Shown: in pieces, positions 1-12,284 of the stretch
Numbering within the stretch: the first letter of the stretch is position 1
How the letters are laid out: every line of letters starts with the position of its first letter
Assembly (NCBI GenBank): GCA_035582835.1
Contig: JAYKAV010002662.1
Coordinates: 1,438,902 to 1,502,901, forward strand
Origin: Phoebastria nigripes
Lineage: Eukaryota > Chordata > Aves > Procellariiformes > Diomedeidae
DNA: 64,000 nt
Reading direction: 5' to 3'
Notes under the pieces: model-generated
The model's input: only the letters and a program-made list of their open reading frames with translations
Told to the model about the DNA's origin: nothing
The model's database searches: none
Program-made: the position numbers and the translations under genes

Positions 1-2795
1 TATTATGCCATGCATCTGAACCACCTTACATATCTCACTGTTTGTGAAGCAGAACTTGAGAGCCTTCNCCCAGAGCTCAGCAGGTGGGGGATACTCACTG
101 GCATGCAAAAATAACATGATGAAAATATGGCTCTCTGATAGTAAGAACATAAGAACAGCCATGCCGAGCCAGACAAAGTCCCATATCCTCTTCCCCACTG
201 TGGCCGTGCGTGGCTTGCCTAGAGAAGGGTTTAAAACAGGATTAACACACGTATTTCTCTGAGTGCTCGCTAAAGCCCCAGCCACTTCTCTGAGAGGGAT
301 GTGGCTTCTTTGTATTTACTAACCTTCATGGGATTTCTCTTCCATGAATTTGTCTAGTGTTTCCTGGATCTATCCGGATGCTCATGTACAATTTTAGCAT
401 CTACCCCTTCCTGAGGCAGGGAGTACCACAGCTGGACTACCCATTGCAGGAAGACCNACCTCTGGTCTGTTCTGAAGCTGGGTTCTCCTACGTTGATCTC
501 CCCAAAGCTGCATGGCTGCCCCAAGAATCTGTCTGGAGAGGGAAGGGCACCAGGTGAACCAGGGCAAATGTGACTATGCTTGAGAGCATCAGTGGTTAAT
601 CATGCAGCAGGCACAACTACAGGATTTCCAGAAGAGCTTCCAGAAGGAGATTCAGTCCAGCTAAGATTTGCACTGCCTTCTGGGGATGGCTGTTGGCTCA
701 AGGAACATAGGGTGATCATTATCTCGACAGGTCAGGCAACAGAACCCCAAATTTAGGTGGGCAGACGAGTCCTTCATGTTCGGATGTACCTATTGGTGTA
801 GAGAACCTGAGCTGTGAATGAATACTCAGGCCTATGGGTATGTATACTGTGATGTGTCATTGTATAATAAAAGTGTGCAAAAAAATGCAAATATTTGCAT
901 GAGTTTCTGTTTCAGTGGAGTTTATGTGTGGGTCAGCTCTGGAGAAGCTGAAAGGAGACTGGCTGGATGTAGGCCACTGCAAAAATGAATATGAAGTATC
1001 CAGCATATATTCCAGCACACTGTGGGCTCTTTGAACCGATAAGCCTGCAGGGCAGAATGTAATCTTGGAAACTGTGCAGTAAATGGTGGAAACAAGTTGC
1101 TTAAGATAAGTAAGTTGTGCCATTTGGAAAGCTCTAGAGTATGGGAACATCACAGGGAAAACCACAAGGGATGCGAGAAGAAGACCAAGGATTTACAGGA
1201 GACTTGTGACGTTTTGGAGCAGTGGCTGGAGACCAGAGAGGATATGCAGAGCCCCTGAAAGGACACTGCCTGCCTGTACATCAGCAATTGAATCTGGCTA
1301 CAGCTATTACAGATGATACAGGTGGAAATCAGCTCAGAGGTTATACCATCTGCATGATGTCTACATGCAAGTGGAGAACTAGGGCAGAAGTTTCTAGAGC
1401 CATTTGAAACACCTGACGGCATCCCACCTGGATGGGATGAAATGGCATGGGATGCCTGCATCCGGAAGCTGAAACTCNCCTCATGTCAGAGGAGTCCAGA
1501 GATGGCTCAGCTGATCAAAGGAAGGCATCTACCCTGGGGGACCTGAACAGCACTCTAGCTTCTCAGCTATATTAACTGGCTTTTCTTCCACTACCAGGGG
1601 AATTTAGGTGTGCCAGATCACATGTAGACACTTAGATGTAGGTGCCTAAATTTAATCTATGACTGTGTTAATCTCAGAGAATTGCTGTTGGTCTCAGCAG
1701 CATGAAGAACCATGAGATAGACCTGCAGACATGGTCACAACATGCAGAGCTCACAGATGGGGCAATGCTGCACCAGGGCGGACACGATACCTGGGGGAAG
1801 GGATTTTCATAGTGGGGCTAGTGAACAGTATGTGCTGAACAGCTCACTCCCCTTGCAGGCATAACCCAAAGAGTTACAAACACAAACCACGAAGAAGGTC
1901 CCTAACTCACTTCATCCTTTCAAAATCTCATGCAAAAACCACACAGTGTCCAACACCAGCCAAAATTTTATTTCTCAGGATTATTTATTCTCAGCGTCTT
2001 TTTTCCTCAATTATTTTTTGAGGATTTTGTGATAAACTGTGCTAAGAATAACCCTAATGGGAAAGATGTGGTTTGGCTGAGTGAAAAGGCAGCCCACTGT
2101 CCTTCGAAGCTTAGCTATCAACATCTGCAGCAACAAGATTTATCCTTTGAGTGCTTAATGTGTGAGAAGCCCCCAGTATGGTGAGCATGGCTTGGTAATG
2201 TGGCAGAGGACAATATTGTCTCTGTGGGGAATACTCAGCATTTTGTGCTTTTGCAAAATTCAGAGCGCTGTCAGAGGCTCTCTGACTTGAGCCTAGAAGT
2301 TGCTGCGATCCAAACTATCGGCTGAGAGTTTGCAAATGCTGTGTTTGTTTGCTCTGTGTCATGTTCCATGCTCCTTCTTAGGGGATGTTGTGTCCAGACC
2401 ATCTCCTGGCCTCTGGTCTATTTTACATTAGCAGAGTCATGCCTTCAAACTTAATCCCTTGATCAAACTTTTTGAGCCNTCCTATTTTTTTGGCTTGTGC
2501 ACCAAAGGCTCAGTTTAACCTTTTGCAATAATGAAACACTCCCTGGGATAACGCCTGAAGTCTCTGCCTGGTTAGCAATTATTTAAATACTCTGTTATGA
2601 ATAGGATCAAAGCCTTCTCTTATTGAAACACTTCATTCCCGATGCCAGAAGTTGTCACCGCATGACAAATGGATTGCCTGTTCTCTTCTCACAACTGTGC
2701 TCTAACCAGACAGGGCCGGGCAGCCTGTGGGATGGGGAGTTTAATTAATAACAATATTTAATTTCTACAATGAAGCACTTAGGAGAGGATGAATA
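1..2795. other. Unique non-coding DNA, no gene recognised
   Basis: No open frame here exceeds about 103 codons, and none resembles a protein family I know. Base composition is ordinary and AT-leaning. The only repeat-like item is a 37-bp degenerate motif at 1619-1655 that has a partial match near 23.66 kb (listed separately). Single n positions occur at about 68, 457, 1478 and 2479. I see no tRNA-like or other structured RNA gene. Confidence 0.6.
1619..1655 (+). repeat. Degenerate interspersed motif, copy A
   Basis: This 37-base stretch contains the phrase GGTGCCTAAATTTAA. It aligns without gaps to 23657-23693, with 25 of 37 positions identical, including the shared start CAC.TGTAGAC and a shared TGCCTA.ATTTAA end. 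Repeated TAGGTGCCTAAAT-like phrases are typical of an old, short interspersed repeat seen in reptile and bird DNA. The family assignment is from memory and unverified. Chance similarity is not excluded. Confidence 0.28.
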
Positions 2796-2799
2796 TTGC

Positions 2800-3110
2800 A
2801 GCAGCTGCTGCGGTGCAGACGACGCATCTGCCTCCGGTGGCCAGCCGAAAGCGGCTCGGCACGTGTGAAGAATGGCTCCATCAGCAAAAAGCACGACCAC
2901 GTGCACCGCATCGTGCCCAAGTGCGAGCTCGATAGCACGCGTCTCCGAGAGTTGCCTGAAATATTTCAGCCAGGCCAATTTTTTCTCAGTTACTGAGCAG
3001 CGTAAGTGTCATCATTCCTCCAGCTGATAGTAGCTATGGAAACCGTGACATCACTGCCGACATAGCGATACATAAAAATTCAAATGGCTGGGGACCGGTT
3101 GCTAGGAGAG
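2800..3110. promoter_or_regulatory. CpG-dense block with RFX X-boxes and a CRE-like site
   Basis: About 17 CpG dinucleotides fall between 2814 and 2965, far above the flanks. Just downstream, GTAGCTATGGAAAC at 3030-3043 is the reverse complement of a nearly complete palindromic RFX X-box: GTTTCCATAGCTAC against GTTRCCATRGYAAC, two mismatches. TGACATCA, a one-mismatch CRE, follows at 3046-3053. A second RFX half-site, GGTTGCTAGG, is at 3097-3106. A strong splice-donor match, GTAAGT, starts at 3002. RFX sites near a CRE and CpG-rich DNA are known from promoters of ciliary and neuronal genes. Here a promoter with a non-coding first exon, or an enhancer, is inference. No gene downstream is recognised, so direction and target are unknown. 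Confidence 0.35.
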
Positions 3111-3226
3111 CTCCGCTCAGGAAAGTCATCAGGCAGGCAGCCAAGGGACCAGAGTCTGCTGAACATGTTGTACTTCACCCTGGTGATTTTACCCTCCTCC
3201 CCCTATTTTCCCTTTCACATGCAAAG

Positions 3227-3265
3227 CTTCTCTTTTTTTTTTTTTTTCTTTTTTTTTTTTTCTTT
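3227..3265. repeat. Polypyrimidine (T-rich) tract
   Basis: An uninterrupted 39-base pyrimidine run, mainly T with four C interruptions after the opening CTTCT. It is low-complexity DNA. No LINE or other retro-element adjoins it, so I do not read it as an antisense poly(A) tail. Confidence 0.9.
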
Positions 3266-3746
3266 ACTATATTCACCCTTAAATTATCTCAGAGATTTCG
3301 ACAATGGGCTAATGAGCTGGTGTAGTAGCTGCACGTTACTGCAATGTGTGCAAGGTCGGGAAAGAAAACCACATACTGTACTTACCATCAAATAAAAGCC
3401 ACCGTCAGCCACCTTCGTAGCGCCCGAGTTATTATAAACGTGCATTTTGGATCACTTTTGGGCAAGGGTTTTCCACTAAGCTTTATGTATACACAAATTA
3501 GTGGAAAATCTCTGACCAAAAATCGTCAGAAATGAAGGTAATCTGAACCAAGGATGAGGAGTGACCTCTGTAGTGGGTAAAACCTCGTATTGCAACTGGT
3601 CTGAATTTGGGAAGTTGAGTGTTTTCCAGCAGTCTGAGTCACACCTGGTTTCTGGAGAGCTGGTGTGTCTCAGCTGGTGGTTTTGGAACACTGGTGGTCA
3701 AGGGAAACAAGTGAAGCAAGTTTTGTAGGACAAGGTGTTGTTTTTG

Positions 3747-3778
3747 ATTAGACCAAAATTGTTTTATTAGACCAAAAT
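3747..3778. repeat. Short direct duplication, 13-bp unit
   Basis: ATTAGACCAAAAT occurs at 3747-3759 and again, perfectly, at 3766-3778. The period is 19 bp and the spacers are T-rich. This is a local tandem duplication, probably of replication-slippage origin. Confidence 0.8.
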
Positions 3779-4031
3779 AGTTAGAAAAATCCACCAAGCA
3801 AGCAAACCCTTCCTCAGGCTCTGAGAGGATTTGGTGAAGCAGTTTGTTTGTTCCTTCCAGCATTGTTGGTTGGCTTGATGAGGGATCTTGCACACAGATA
3901 TGGTCACACGCTGGTGCGCGCATCTCCCCTGAGTCTACCTGCAACAAATGCACAACTGATATGTCCATGCTTCTATGCAATAGATTCACAGGTCCAGGTT
4001 TAGATTTGTGTTTCTATGTACATATAAATAG

Positions 4032-4051
4032 ACACACACACATATATATAT
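4032..4051. repeat. Compound (AC)n(AT)n microsatellite
   Basis: Five AC units pass directly into AT units, giving about 20 bases of alternating purine and pyrimidine. It is a simple-sequence repeat with no associated element. Confidence 0.85.
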
Positions 4052-6544
4052 TTATGTAATTTTTTTTTTCTCCCAGACTGAAATGTAACTTGCAGAGGAA
4101 GTTGTCCAAGTAGATTTTCACATGACCACCCAAGTACTAACAAATGACAAGATCTTAATAAAGGCAATATTCATACTGAATAGTCCTGGTAACTGACCAA
4201 ACAGTGAAGTGGTGTTGGGGAACTTTGCCAAGGAATTACTCATCAAAATTATTTGGTAGAGGGCTTTTTCCAGAAATTGGATGTGCAAAATTCTTAGAGT
4301 GTAACCAGAAACTGAGAAGGAAGAAAAGAAAAAAAAAAACCCAAGCCATTGAATAACTTGTTATCAGAAAGTCTCTGATTCTTGAGAAATGCATGTGCAT
4401 TCAGCACACCCCAGCCACCCACACGAACCCAGACACAACCTGAAGATGCACATTAACATCAAATGAAAACAAAATTATTTTCATTTTTATGAACCGAGTT
4501 GTGACCTATTAAACAGCTAGTATGTTCCACTCCAGACACAGCTGCAATTTAACTTATTCATGTTTATTAAATGTACAGGATAATGTGTATTAGGCGCTGA
4601 GGTCTTCTTGACCAAGACAGTAGAAGTTTGAGTTAAGAAGACATCGTCTGGTGTGGAAGGATTTCACCTAAGTGCAGCACACTGCGTAATGTGTATTTCA
4701 CTTCCTTTCTTATGCTGATATCCCCTCCAAGGAGCCTTCCTTGTCCCACCTGCAGCAGACCCTGCTTGCTCTGCCTTGGAGATCCATAGTTCACTGAACT
4801 GAGCTTTAGATCTCCTCTGAGTTGAATACCTCACTCACATTGACACCTAAACTCAAACATCTTCATTTGCTAAAAGCTGCTCCTCCAGGAACTGCACAGC
4901 ATCATTATGATACTGGTTTAGTAACACATTTCTGGCTCAATATATCAACTATGATGAAGGAAGAATAAGCATAAACAGGACCAGACCCCTTAAGTTTGGA
5001 AAACATCTCATCAAAAGCTCCTCAAGTACTCAGCTGTCAGAGTGGGCTTGTCCAGGCTGGGTACTACCTGGAGAGACTTCCAGCAATCAAGCCAGCTGAG
5101 TGTCGTCCTGGGTCCTGGACTCAGCTCAGGCACTGCAACATACTGACTAATCTGGATGGATCAGGTCCTGGAGCCATCTCGCTCTGTATACTTAAAGAAA
5201 CTCTACTAGGTTCCCCTGCATAATGCATGGTGGGTACATGAATTTCGTTTCCACGTCCCTAAGTTGAGTGGCACTGAAGAACAAATGAAGGGCTTTATGT
5301 TCATGCCATTGCTGATTCCCGGGTCAATTGGTGCCTCTAGCAAAAGTATTTGAGTTGCTAATACTCTGGTGCTCTTTCATCTGCACGCTGTCACTTGAAC
5401 TCATTTAATAAAAGCTGATTAGCACAAATGTTCCATGAACTTTTCCATCCATTAAAAAGACACTACTTTTGTTGGTATTCTAACTATTCCGTTCATTTCC
5501 TGTGTACTTTGCATCATACTCCCCAAAATTGAATAGGATATTTAGTGATGAATCTGGAAAGAAGCAGGAAACCCAGGGTTGTCCTGGGGTTTAAACGAAC
5601 ATTTTCTTGCACAAGCTGTGGCAGCAGAAGCACTTGGTGATTTTCTTCTCTAGGGTCTCCTGCAGGACCAAATTACTNAATACAAGATGGAAGATTGTAC
5701 AGGTGTAAATGCAAGCTTTGGGCCACTAGATCAGGATAAGGACAGAAGTCATGGTGCATTCAAGGCAAATGTGAGCAGGTTTATGGATCTGAAACAGATA
5801 TGAAATAAGAGACTTGGGCTTCTTGTGGACCATAGAGGCTACTCCACAAATGCAATAGAGTGGTAAGTTGGTTTAAATTGCCTGCACTAAGAGGAAAACA
5901 GTGACAATGAAAAACAGAACTAGTTAGTCATCAGTGTGCTAACAGCATCTTCTCCAAAGATGTACGTGGTACAAGAAGTACTTGTGTAACTGAGGTCAGT
6001 GCCACGAAACGTGGAATGTGTCATGGAGCTTGCACCTCCCACCCTATCTTTGCTGGGTGCGCTGTCCCTTTGAGATCAGAGTCTGGTAGTTGTTGAAGAA
6101 GGGAACTGGGTCTAGACTGGCTGTCGATACGCCAAGTGATGTGTTTGCTGGTTTTGTATCACCTTTTGGGAGGAAGGTGAGATAGACTTGGAGATCTGTG
6201 CTCTTCCAGTGCAGTCAGCAGAAGATTTGCCATCATCTTCCAGTGAAAGGAAGAATAAAAAATTAAGGCCCTGAGCTAGAGTGAAGATTTTCCACTGGCC
6301 TTCACAAACATCCCTCTGCTCAGTGTGCTTGAGCATGGTCAGTCTAACAACCTTTTTTCTTCCTCCTGCTTAATTTGGTGATGGCAATGGTAACTCTCTT
6401 CCATTTTGTCTGAAGGTGTGTGTATTTCTATGGGATCAAGCTAATGTTTTCCTAGCTTACCTTTAGGGGATGCGAAATACTTTAGACAAGCTGCTACATA
6501 TTTCACTGTCATTTTAGCACAATGTGCAAAGATTTCTCTTTAGT

Positions 6545-7010
6545 CATCTTGATGGAAAACAAAAAAAAAAGTTAACTAACAGCCTCTTTTAATAAATATA
6601 GCCATAGCCCTAAAATAAGGTAGGCATTTTAGCATCCATTAGGATACAAGATCTTTGGCTACCTTCCATGGGAATTTAAAGGTGTTAAATTAGCTACAGG
6701 AGGGTTTCATTATTGTTGCCTAAATGTAACGGGAGCGGATTTAAATTTACAAGGGGAAAAAGCTAATAATTAAAAACTGAACATAAGGGCTATAAAGTAC
6801 AAAATGGGTTCCCTCAGATTGGCATACAAAACTTCATGAAAAGTGGAGCTCCTGCTGTGTTATGCTTTTCTAGAATGACTAAAAAAAGGTTGTTTAAAGG
6901 TGATTTTTGTTGCAAATTAATTGTTTGTGGCTTCTATGGACCTTACAGCCTATAAAGATGGCCCCATTGTTGTTTCCATTGATTATTTCATTGAGGGTTT
7001 TTCCCCCCTT
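6545..7010. promoter_or_regulatory. AT-rich motif-dense block resembling a conserved non-coding element
   Basis: This block is AT-rich, lacks long open frames and packs several developmental transcription-factor cores. It holds TAATAATTAAA near 6763, AAATTAATTGTTTG near 6915 (homeodomain and forkhead-like cores) and a perfect SOX core CCATTGTT at 6964-6971, followed by further CATTGA repeats. Low CpG and clustered cores are common in vertebrate enhancers. Conservation cannot be seen from one sequence, so the call is inference from composition and motif clustering only. Confidence 0.2.
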
Positions 7011-10000
7011 CTTCTTGTTACCAAAATAACATAGAAGTAAATAGAAGTGTTGGTGAGGATGTTGTGAGAGCTATTAATGCCTCAGATCTGTCAGACCTTA
7101 GGCACTTAGGGTACAAATCACAGCTGTCTCCAGTTCCTGCCCAGATTTCACGCATTTGCCCCTTTTCCACACAATGTCCCATGGATCACTGGCAGCGACT
7201 CAGCCCAGCATGTATCACGGTTCCATCTACATGAGGTCTGTGGGTCACGGCGATGTGGTGCTGTGATCTACCTATATAAGCCCTGCCAGTAAAGAAAAAA
7301 TGACTCCTCCCAGGGGTCCTTTCAGATTGGAAAAAACATTGTCCTGGTCTGTTTTCAGCCCTTGACCACTAAATGAGACTGGCATTTGTGGCATCCCAGT
7401 GTTTTACTTTGGGAGATGGTAGGGGCCGGGATCAGTTGGTGTTACTGTAGCTTTGCCAGGTCCACGTGATGGAATTGTACCTGCCCTCACGTCAGATCAT
7501 ATGTCCAGGCAGGTCTGAGACATGAGCATTTGGGCCAGTAGTTTGACTGATGACTCAGCAGGCACCAGAAAGACAAGCTGGAGAAAGGTCTGCTGGCAAT
7601 GCAGGACCTGCCAGCAACCTGGCAGAGGATGGAGAACTACCAAGGGAGCTCATCCTCACTTGCCTTCTCCACCAGAAAGTCCAAAGATGCAAGTGATGTG
7701 AAATCCCAGAAATCCCAGCTGCCCGTGTAGAAATGCCACAATGCCCCAGTACACCCTTACTGGGAACAAGGGTCAAGAGAGAACCTTGTTCTTGGTGTGT
7801 TTCTCCTGCAATGGGATTTTCCTTTTGGAATTGTAGCCTGTTCACCCCAGATAGCTCCCTTCCCAGAAGCACCTGCCGCTCCCATCTTTTTCATCTATGA
7901 GGTCTCATTCATCTCCTCATTCCCTTTTTCTGTAAGCCGCCAGTTTGTTATTGTTATTATTATTTTTAACTTTTGATCACTACAAAACCCCCTCTGCGTT
8001 TTCTCTGACTCTTGCCAGTTCTGTCAAATAAGCAGTTGAATTATGCTGCCTTCTAGGACTGGCTTATTTCTTTCCCTATTTCACCCTTTTCACTGAATTT
8101 TTTCATTCCTCTAAACTTCTCTCTGCTCAGCCTGAATTTCCTCCTCCCTTTTCACGTCTAGTCTGTTTTCAACCAGGTAATATAAACTCCATGTCTCCTA
8201 GGACAGCTAACCTGGTATGAAGAACACCACACTAGTCTATTGGTGAGAGGGTTGTGAAGTGCCTATGGGGAAAAGAGAGTTATCCAGGCAGATGCTGTTG
8301 CGGCTTCAATAGCACTCCATCCACAGGAAAATTTTTGAAGGGGATAGTAATTTTAAGCCTATAGGAAAGCAGAAAATGGATACAAAGCAGGGTGGGGTTA
8401 CCAAGGCTAATCCCCAGAGCTTACTTGCGTAAGATAAGGGTGTTTATAGAAAGGTTGTGCATTGGAGCTAATCCCTTTGGGTGCAAATGTATTTGCTGAT
8501 CTGAAGGACACTGTGAGACACGAGCGTTAGCCCGGTCACTCATGGCTAGTATTGGGCTAGGTCTCCTACTGATCCCATAACAAAAGGAGGCTGAGTAAGG
8601 AAATGGGAGCTTTTTGCTCAGCATATGTGAAATCTTTGTTCCACTGCTTTGGCAGGGACTCTGTTTCATCTTGTTTAGCACTCCTCTGCAAATGAGCTGT
8701 TTAAAAATATGGGTTTCCCTTCTTTTGGAGGACAACAAAAAGTTGAAAGATCTTCGGTTTCAGCTTAAATTCCAAGAGGAGGAAAGAAGGGATGGAAATC
8801 TGTTATTTACTGTTACATTGCTGCTATATATCAACATATATGACTAAGTGGCACAATCTGGGCTCAAACTTTCATTATCAAGAATGGATCATTTCTGAAC
8901 ACANAAGAAAGTTTCAACCAGACCTCTTGGTCCCTGGCACAAGGACTCGGTGCTTGTAGAGAGTAAGGACTGTGAAGTTGGTGCAATTCTCAAACAAAAC
9001 TGTTGGCAGTCTGCACAGCTGGAGGTATGTTTTGCAACAGACTCTTTGTTCATTAAAGATCAGCTTCAACCATTTGCTCCCCCAGCACATTAATCATTAG
9101 CTGTAGATGGGTGGAGGGGAGGCGATATATGTTCAGGTTTTAGCAGAACTTCTATGTGTTGAAATTGTTGGTCAGTTAAGAGATGACAGAAGATCAGATT
9201 AAAGGCTGTATTTCAAATGTTTTCAGTGGCACTGCAGTTCAAAAGAGCAATTCAGACTGCCTGCTAGTGCAAGCACCCCTATGTCAGCCAGGGGAGATCC
9301 TCTAATTCACTATTCAACAACAACTGCTTTTTTTCCATTGACTGGGTAGGGATCGAGGATCTGGTGGCCCAAGGTTGTAGAAAGTCTCAGTTTCTCACTG
9401 ATTTCTTGAATTCTGGTTGCATATTCTGAGCATTAGTGTCTCAAGGTCATCTTCACCTGGGCTGTCTACCTGGATGAGCAAAGTGGTACGATAGTCAGTT
9501 TAATCCAGAGCAAGACAACTTCAACCTGGAAAGTCAGTAGACCCAGACATTGTTCTGGTGTCTCCCACGGGCTCTTTAGGTTGCCATTTCTCCTTCATGT
9601 CTCCAGTTTCCCAACACGCAGTGAAAAGGCAATGCTCCAAAGCTACTTCCCCTTGTAACAGGGACACAGGGAAGAAAGTCACCCAACAGCCCTTTTGACA
9701 TCACACGGGTGCCATGTCACGTCACCAGAAGCAGATGGGTGGACACAGTGAAGCTGCCAGCTTGCATTCAAACCATCCATTCCCAACACATTGGACTTTT
9801 CCAAACCCACGTTACTGGTGTGAGACTCGGCGAAGGCAGCGGTTCTTGGACGGAAAGCCTGGGATGATTTCACTTTGCAAAGTGTTTCAGTCGGCAGCCA
9901 ACCAGACTCTTACTGAGTATTCAGCATTTTATTTTTTATACAGAAATAAATGGCAAAATTCCCATGATCTTCAAAGGGAGAGTACAGCCCTGAGTCTGTA

Positions 10001-12219
10001 TGTAATGCATTACTATTAGATGGAAATACTTGCTGGGCTCTGTTATTGGTGAGATTCAGAGTTTTATTTTTAACCGCTGTATTTTATTTTATTTTATTTT
10101 GGCGCTGCAAATAAACTTTTCAGTTTATTCAAGGAAAGAAGTAAAATCTGGTCCAGGACAGTTTAATCTGTGACTCTTTCCATAGTATGAAAATCCAGAG
10201 ATTTTGATGAAACTATATTCCTGAACAAAGACTTGGGAAAGGAGGGGTGGTGGTGAACTCAGCTCTGCTTTGCAGTGCTGATCCCAATTTCAAACATAAT
10301 CACCTCCAAATGTTGCAGATTGAATCTCTGCTGAAACAGAGAGGTGGGTTTGTTGGAGAAGAAGCAGGCCAGAAAAAATAGTTGACATGATCAGGTGAAG
10401 CCGTGCTGGGAGGAAGGGCAGGCAATTGCAGTGCTCTCTGGCGTGGCTGCAGCTGCAGGCGACGTGGGAAGGGGTTGGCTGAGCAGCAATTTGCACAGGT
10501 CACGGCTGAATCCAGCTCTCATGAAACCACCGCGCCGTGACTGCCAGGCTGCCTTAAGCCCCACGTGTGAGCGTGGGACCTGTGGATGCTCCTGGAGCCG
10601 GCAGCTGCATCCATAGCTGGCTGCCTTCCCCCAGGGCCCTCCTCACCTGCGCACATACTTCATCGCAAATGCAAACAGCAGACCAGGATCCTCAAAGGGG
10701 TTGCCAGCAACTGCGGGCTGATTTATGAGTTGCTGTCAGATGCGATGCGATAGAAGGAGGTTTGCAAGCTTCCCAGGGAGACCAGGTGGTTCTGAAGAAA
10801 CCTCTCTAGGTCAGGGCTGTTGGTGGTAAGTGCCCTTGGCTAGTTACAGCTTGGAAAATTGTACTTTCTGCAGCTGAACATCTGAAGGAACATGAGACCA
10901 GGAGGAAATGGATGGGCGGTGATTCTTCATGACCCCGTCTCTTGCAGACAGGAGCTGGATTGCTGGGGGCAAGTTATTCCCTAATTGAGCATTACAGGCA
11001 TTAGTGCTGTAGCTGACCCAGCAGGCCCAGTTAGGGGCCGTGACCATGTTCAACCACATGAACCAAGAACAGAGTAATCACGTGCATTTTGAGAGACGGT
11101 GGTAAATACAGCGAGCAGATGTGAGGACGAGGGTGAAGGGAAAAGCTGTGACAGAGCCTCTCACTTTCCTCTGAAGCACCTGCTTGTGGTCACAGCTGTA
11201 AGTGGAGTGCTTGACCCGGGGACTGCTCTAATATAGTGATTTCTTTGTGCCTGGCCCAAGATCGACCGGCTTCCCTAGGTCAGCAGTCNGCAGTAGGATG
11301 TGCAGTGCACCGAGGAGAGGGAGAGGCAGAAGCCCCACATGTGGCTCTCTGCTTATCTCATTTGAGAGCAGCGTAGATGCCTGGAAAGAGATAAATAAAT
11401 CCTACCCCCTTGTCCATGAATACATCTCCAGGGGTCAATGCCAGAATTACGGTTTCTCAGCATCTCTGCTGAAAAGCTNCAGACAGCTTTGCAAGTGGGG
11501 TGGGCAGATGGCATCCAGCTGAAGGACTCCATGGCACCATTTGTCATGGTGAAGAGCCACCAGGCTAGAAGCAACCTTCTTGGCTTGTTGCAGCCCTGAT
11601 ATTGCAAGTGGCAAGGCCATATGCTGTCTCCCGCAACCTGTGAGTCTGTTCACATCTCATCAGGAGCTATGCTGAGATGCTATGAGAGCTCCCTATTTAT
11701 ACGGTGTGGCTTATAAGTGTCTGCGTTTGTCACTCCACATGTATGTCTCATGCCAGGTTTCAAGTCTGTGATAGGTGTCTTTGGTTGCCCAGGAAGGTCA
11801 GGATCCTTCTTGGCCAAAACTCTCTCCCTCGGGTTTGATCATATTTTCCATTCAGGTTTTGGTGGGAATCCAGCTTTTATAAAACTGCCTTTTTCTTGGT
11901 CTCCCTCTCTCCCTCTTTACATTTAAATTTGAACAGGCCTAGACCTTCCACATACTGACCCAGGTACCGATACGGATCCAGATGGTCGCGCTGGGATCTG
12001 ACATACAGCAGGCAAACACCGAGCCCAGGGCACACAGAAATGTTCCCAGAGCAGAAATCCTAAGATTAAATGCTCTATGCAGTTTGCCCAGAAGTGGGAG
12101 TTTTCATCCCAGGAAAACTTTTCCTCCAGGGGCTTAGGCTGCTACAAAAGAAGAGCCCTTTTTGCTGGAAATGTATCTGTGAATCCATGTATCTGTATCT
12201 GTGCAGAAATGCCAGCCGT
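7011..12219. other. Unique non-coding DNA, no gene recognised
   Basis: Open frames are all at most 105 codons and overlap one another on both strands. The stretch becomes more GC-rich after about 10.4 kb. A TATATAAG string occurs at 7273-7280 with no other promoter signal. Two CRE-like octamers at 9696-9703 and 9717-9724 are discussed among the findings. A short ATTTT microsatellite lies at 10080-10100. Confidence 0.6.
10080..10100. repeat. (ATTTT)n microsatellite
   Basis: Four consecutive ATTTT units, preceded by one T. Simple tandem repeat, no element attached. Confidence 0.85.
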
Positions 12220-12284
12220 GCAAAAAATAAAATATTCACCAAAAAATGAAGTATTCTCCAAAAAATGAAGTATTCTCCAAAAAT
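12220..12284. repeat. 19-bp minisatellite, about 3.4 copies
   Basis: The unit CCAAAAAATGAAGTATTCT occurs identically at 12239-12257 and 12258-12276. A third partial copy begins at 12277. A diverged first copy with an unchanged 19-base spacing covers 12220-12238. The identity of the two central copies indicates a recent local duplication. No coding frame is evident. Confidence 0.93.

Larger units (their letters stand above)
3270..6544. other. Unique non-coding DNA, no gene recognised
   Basis: Nothing protein-like is visible; the longest open frame is 116 codons on the minus strand at 3639-3989. A small local duplication (3747-3778) and a CA/TA dinucleotide tract (4032-4051) lie here. A poly(A)-like run sits near 4328-4340. 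The remainder looks like ordinary AT-leaning intergenic or intronic sequence. Confidence 0.6.

Noticed and set aside
3030..3106. MHC class II S-X-Y promoter module
   Set aside because: The X-box-like and CRE-like sites are not in the required order or spacing, and no Y box (CCAAT) is in place; read as a general RFX cluster instead.
7273..7280. TATATAAG as a promoter
   Set aside because: Isolated motif with no initiator, CpG enrichment or downstream frame.
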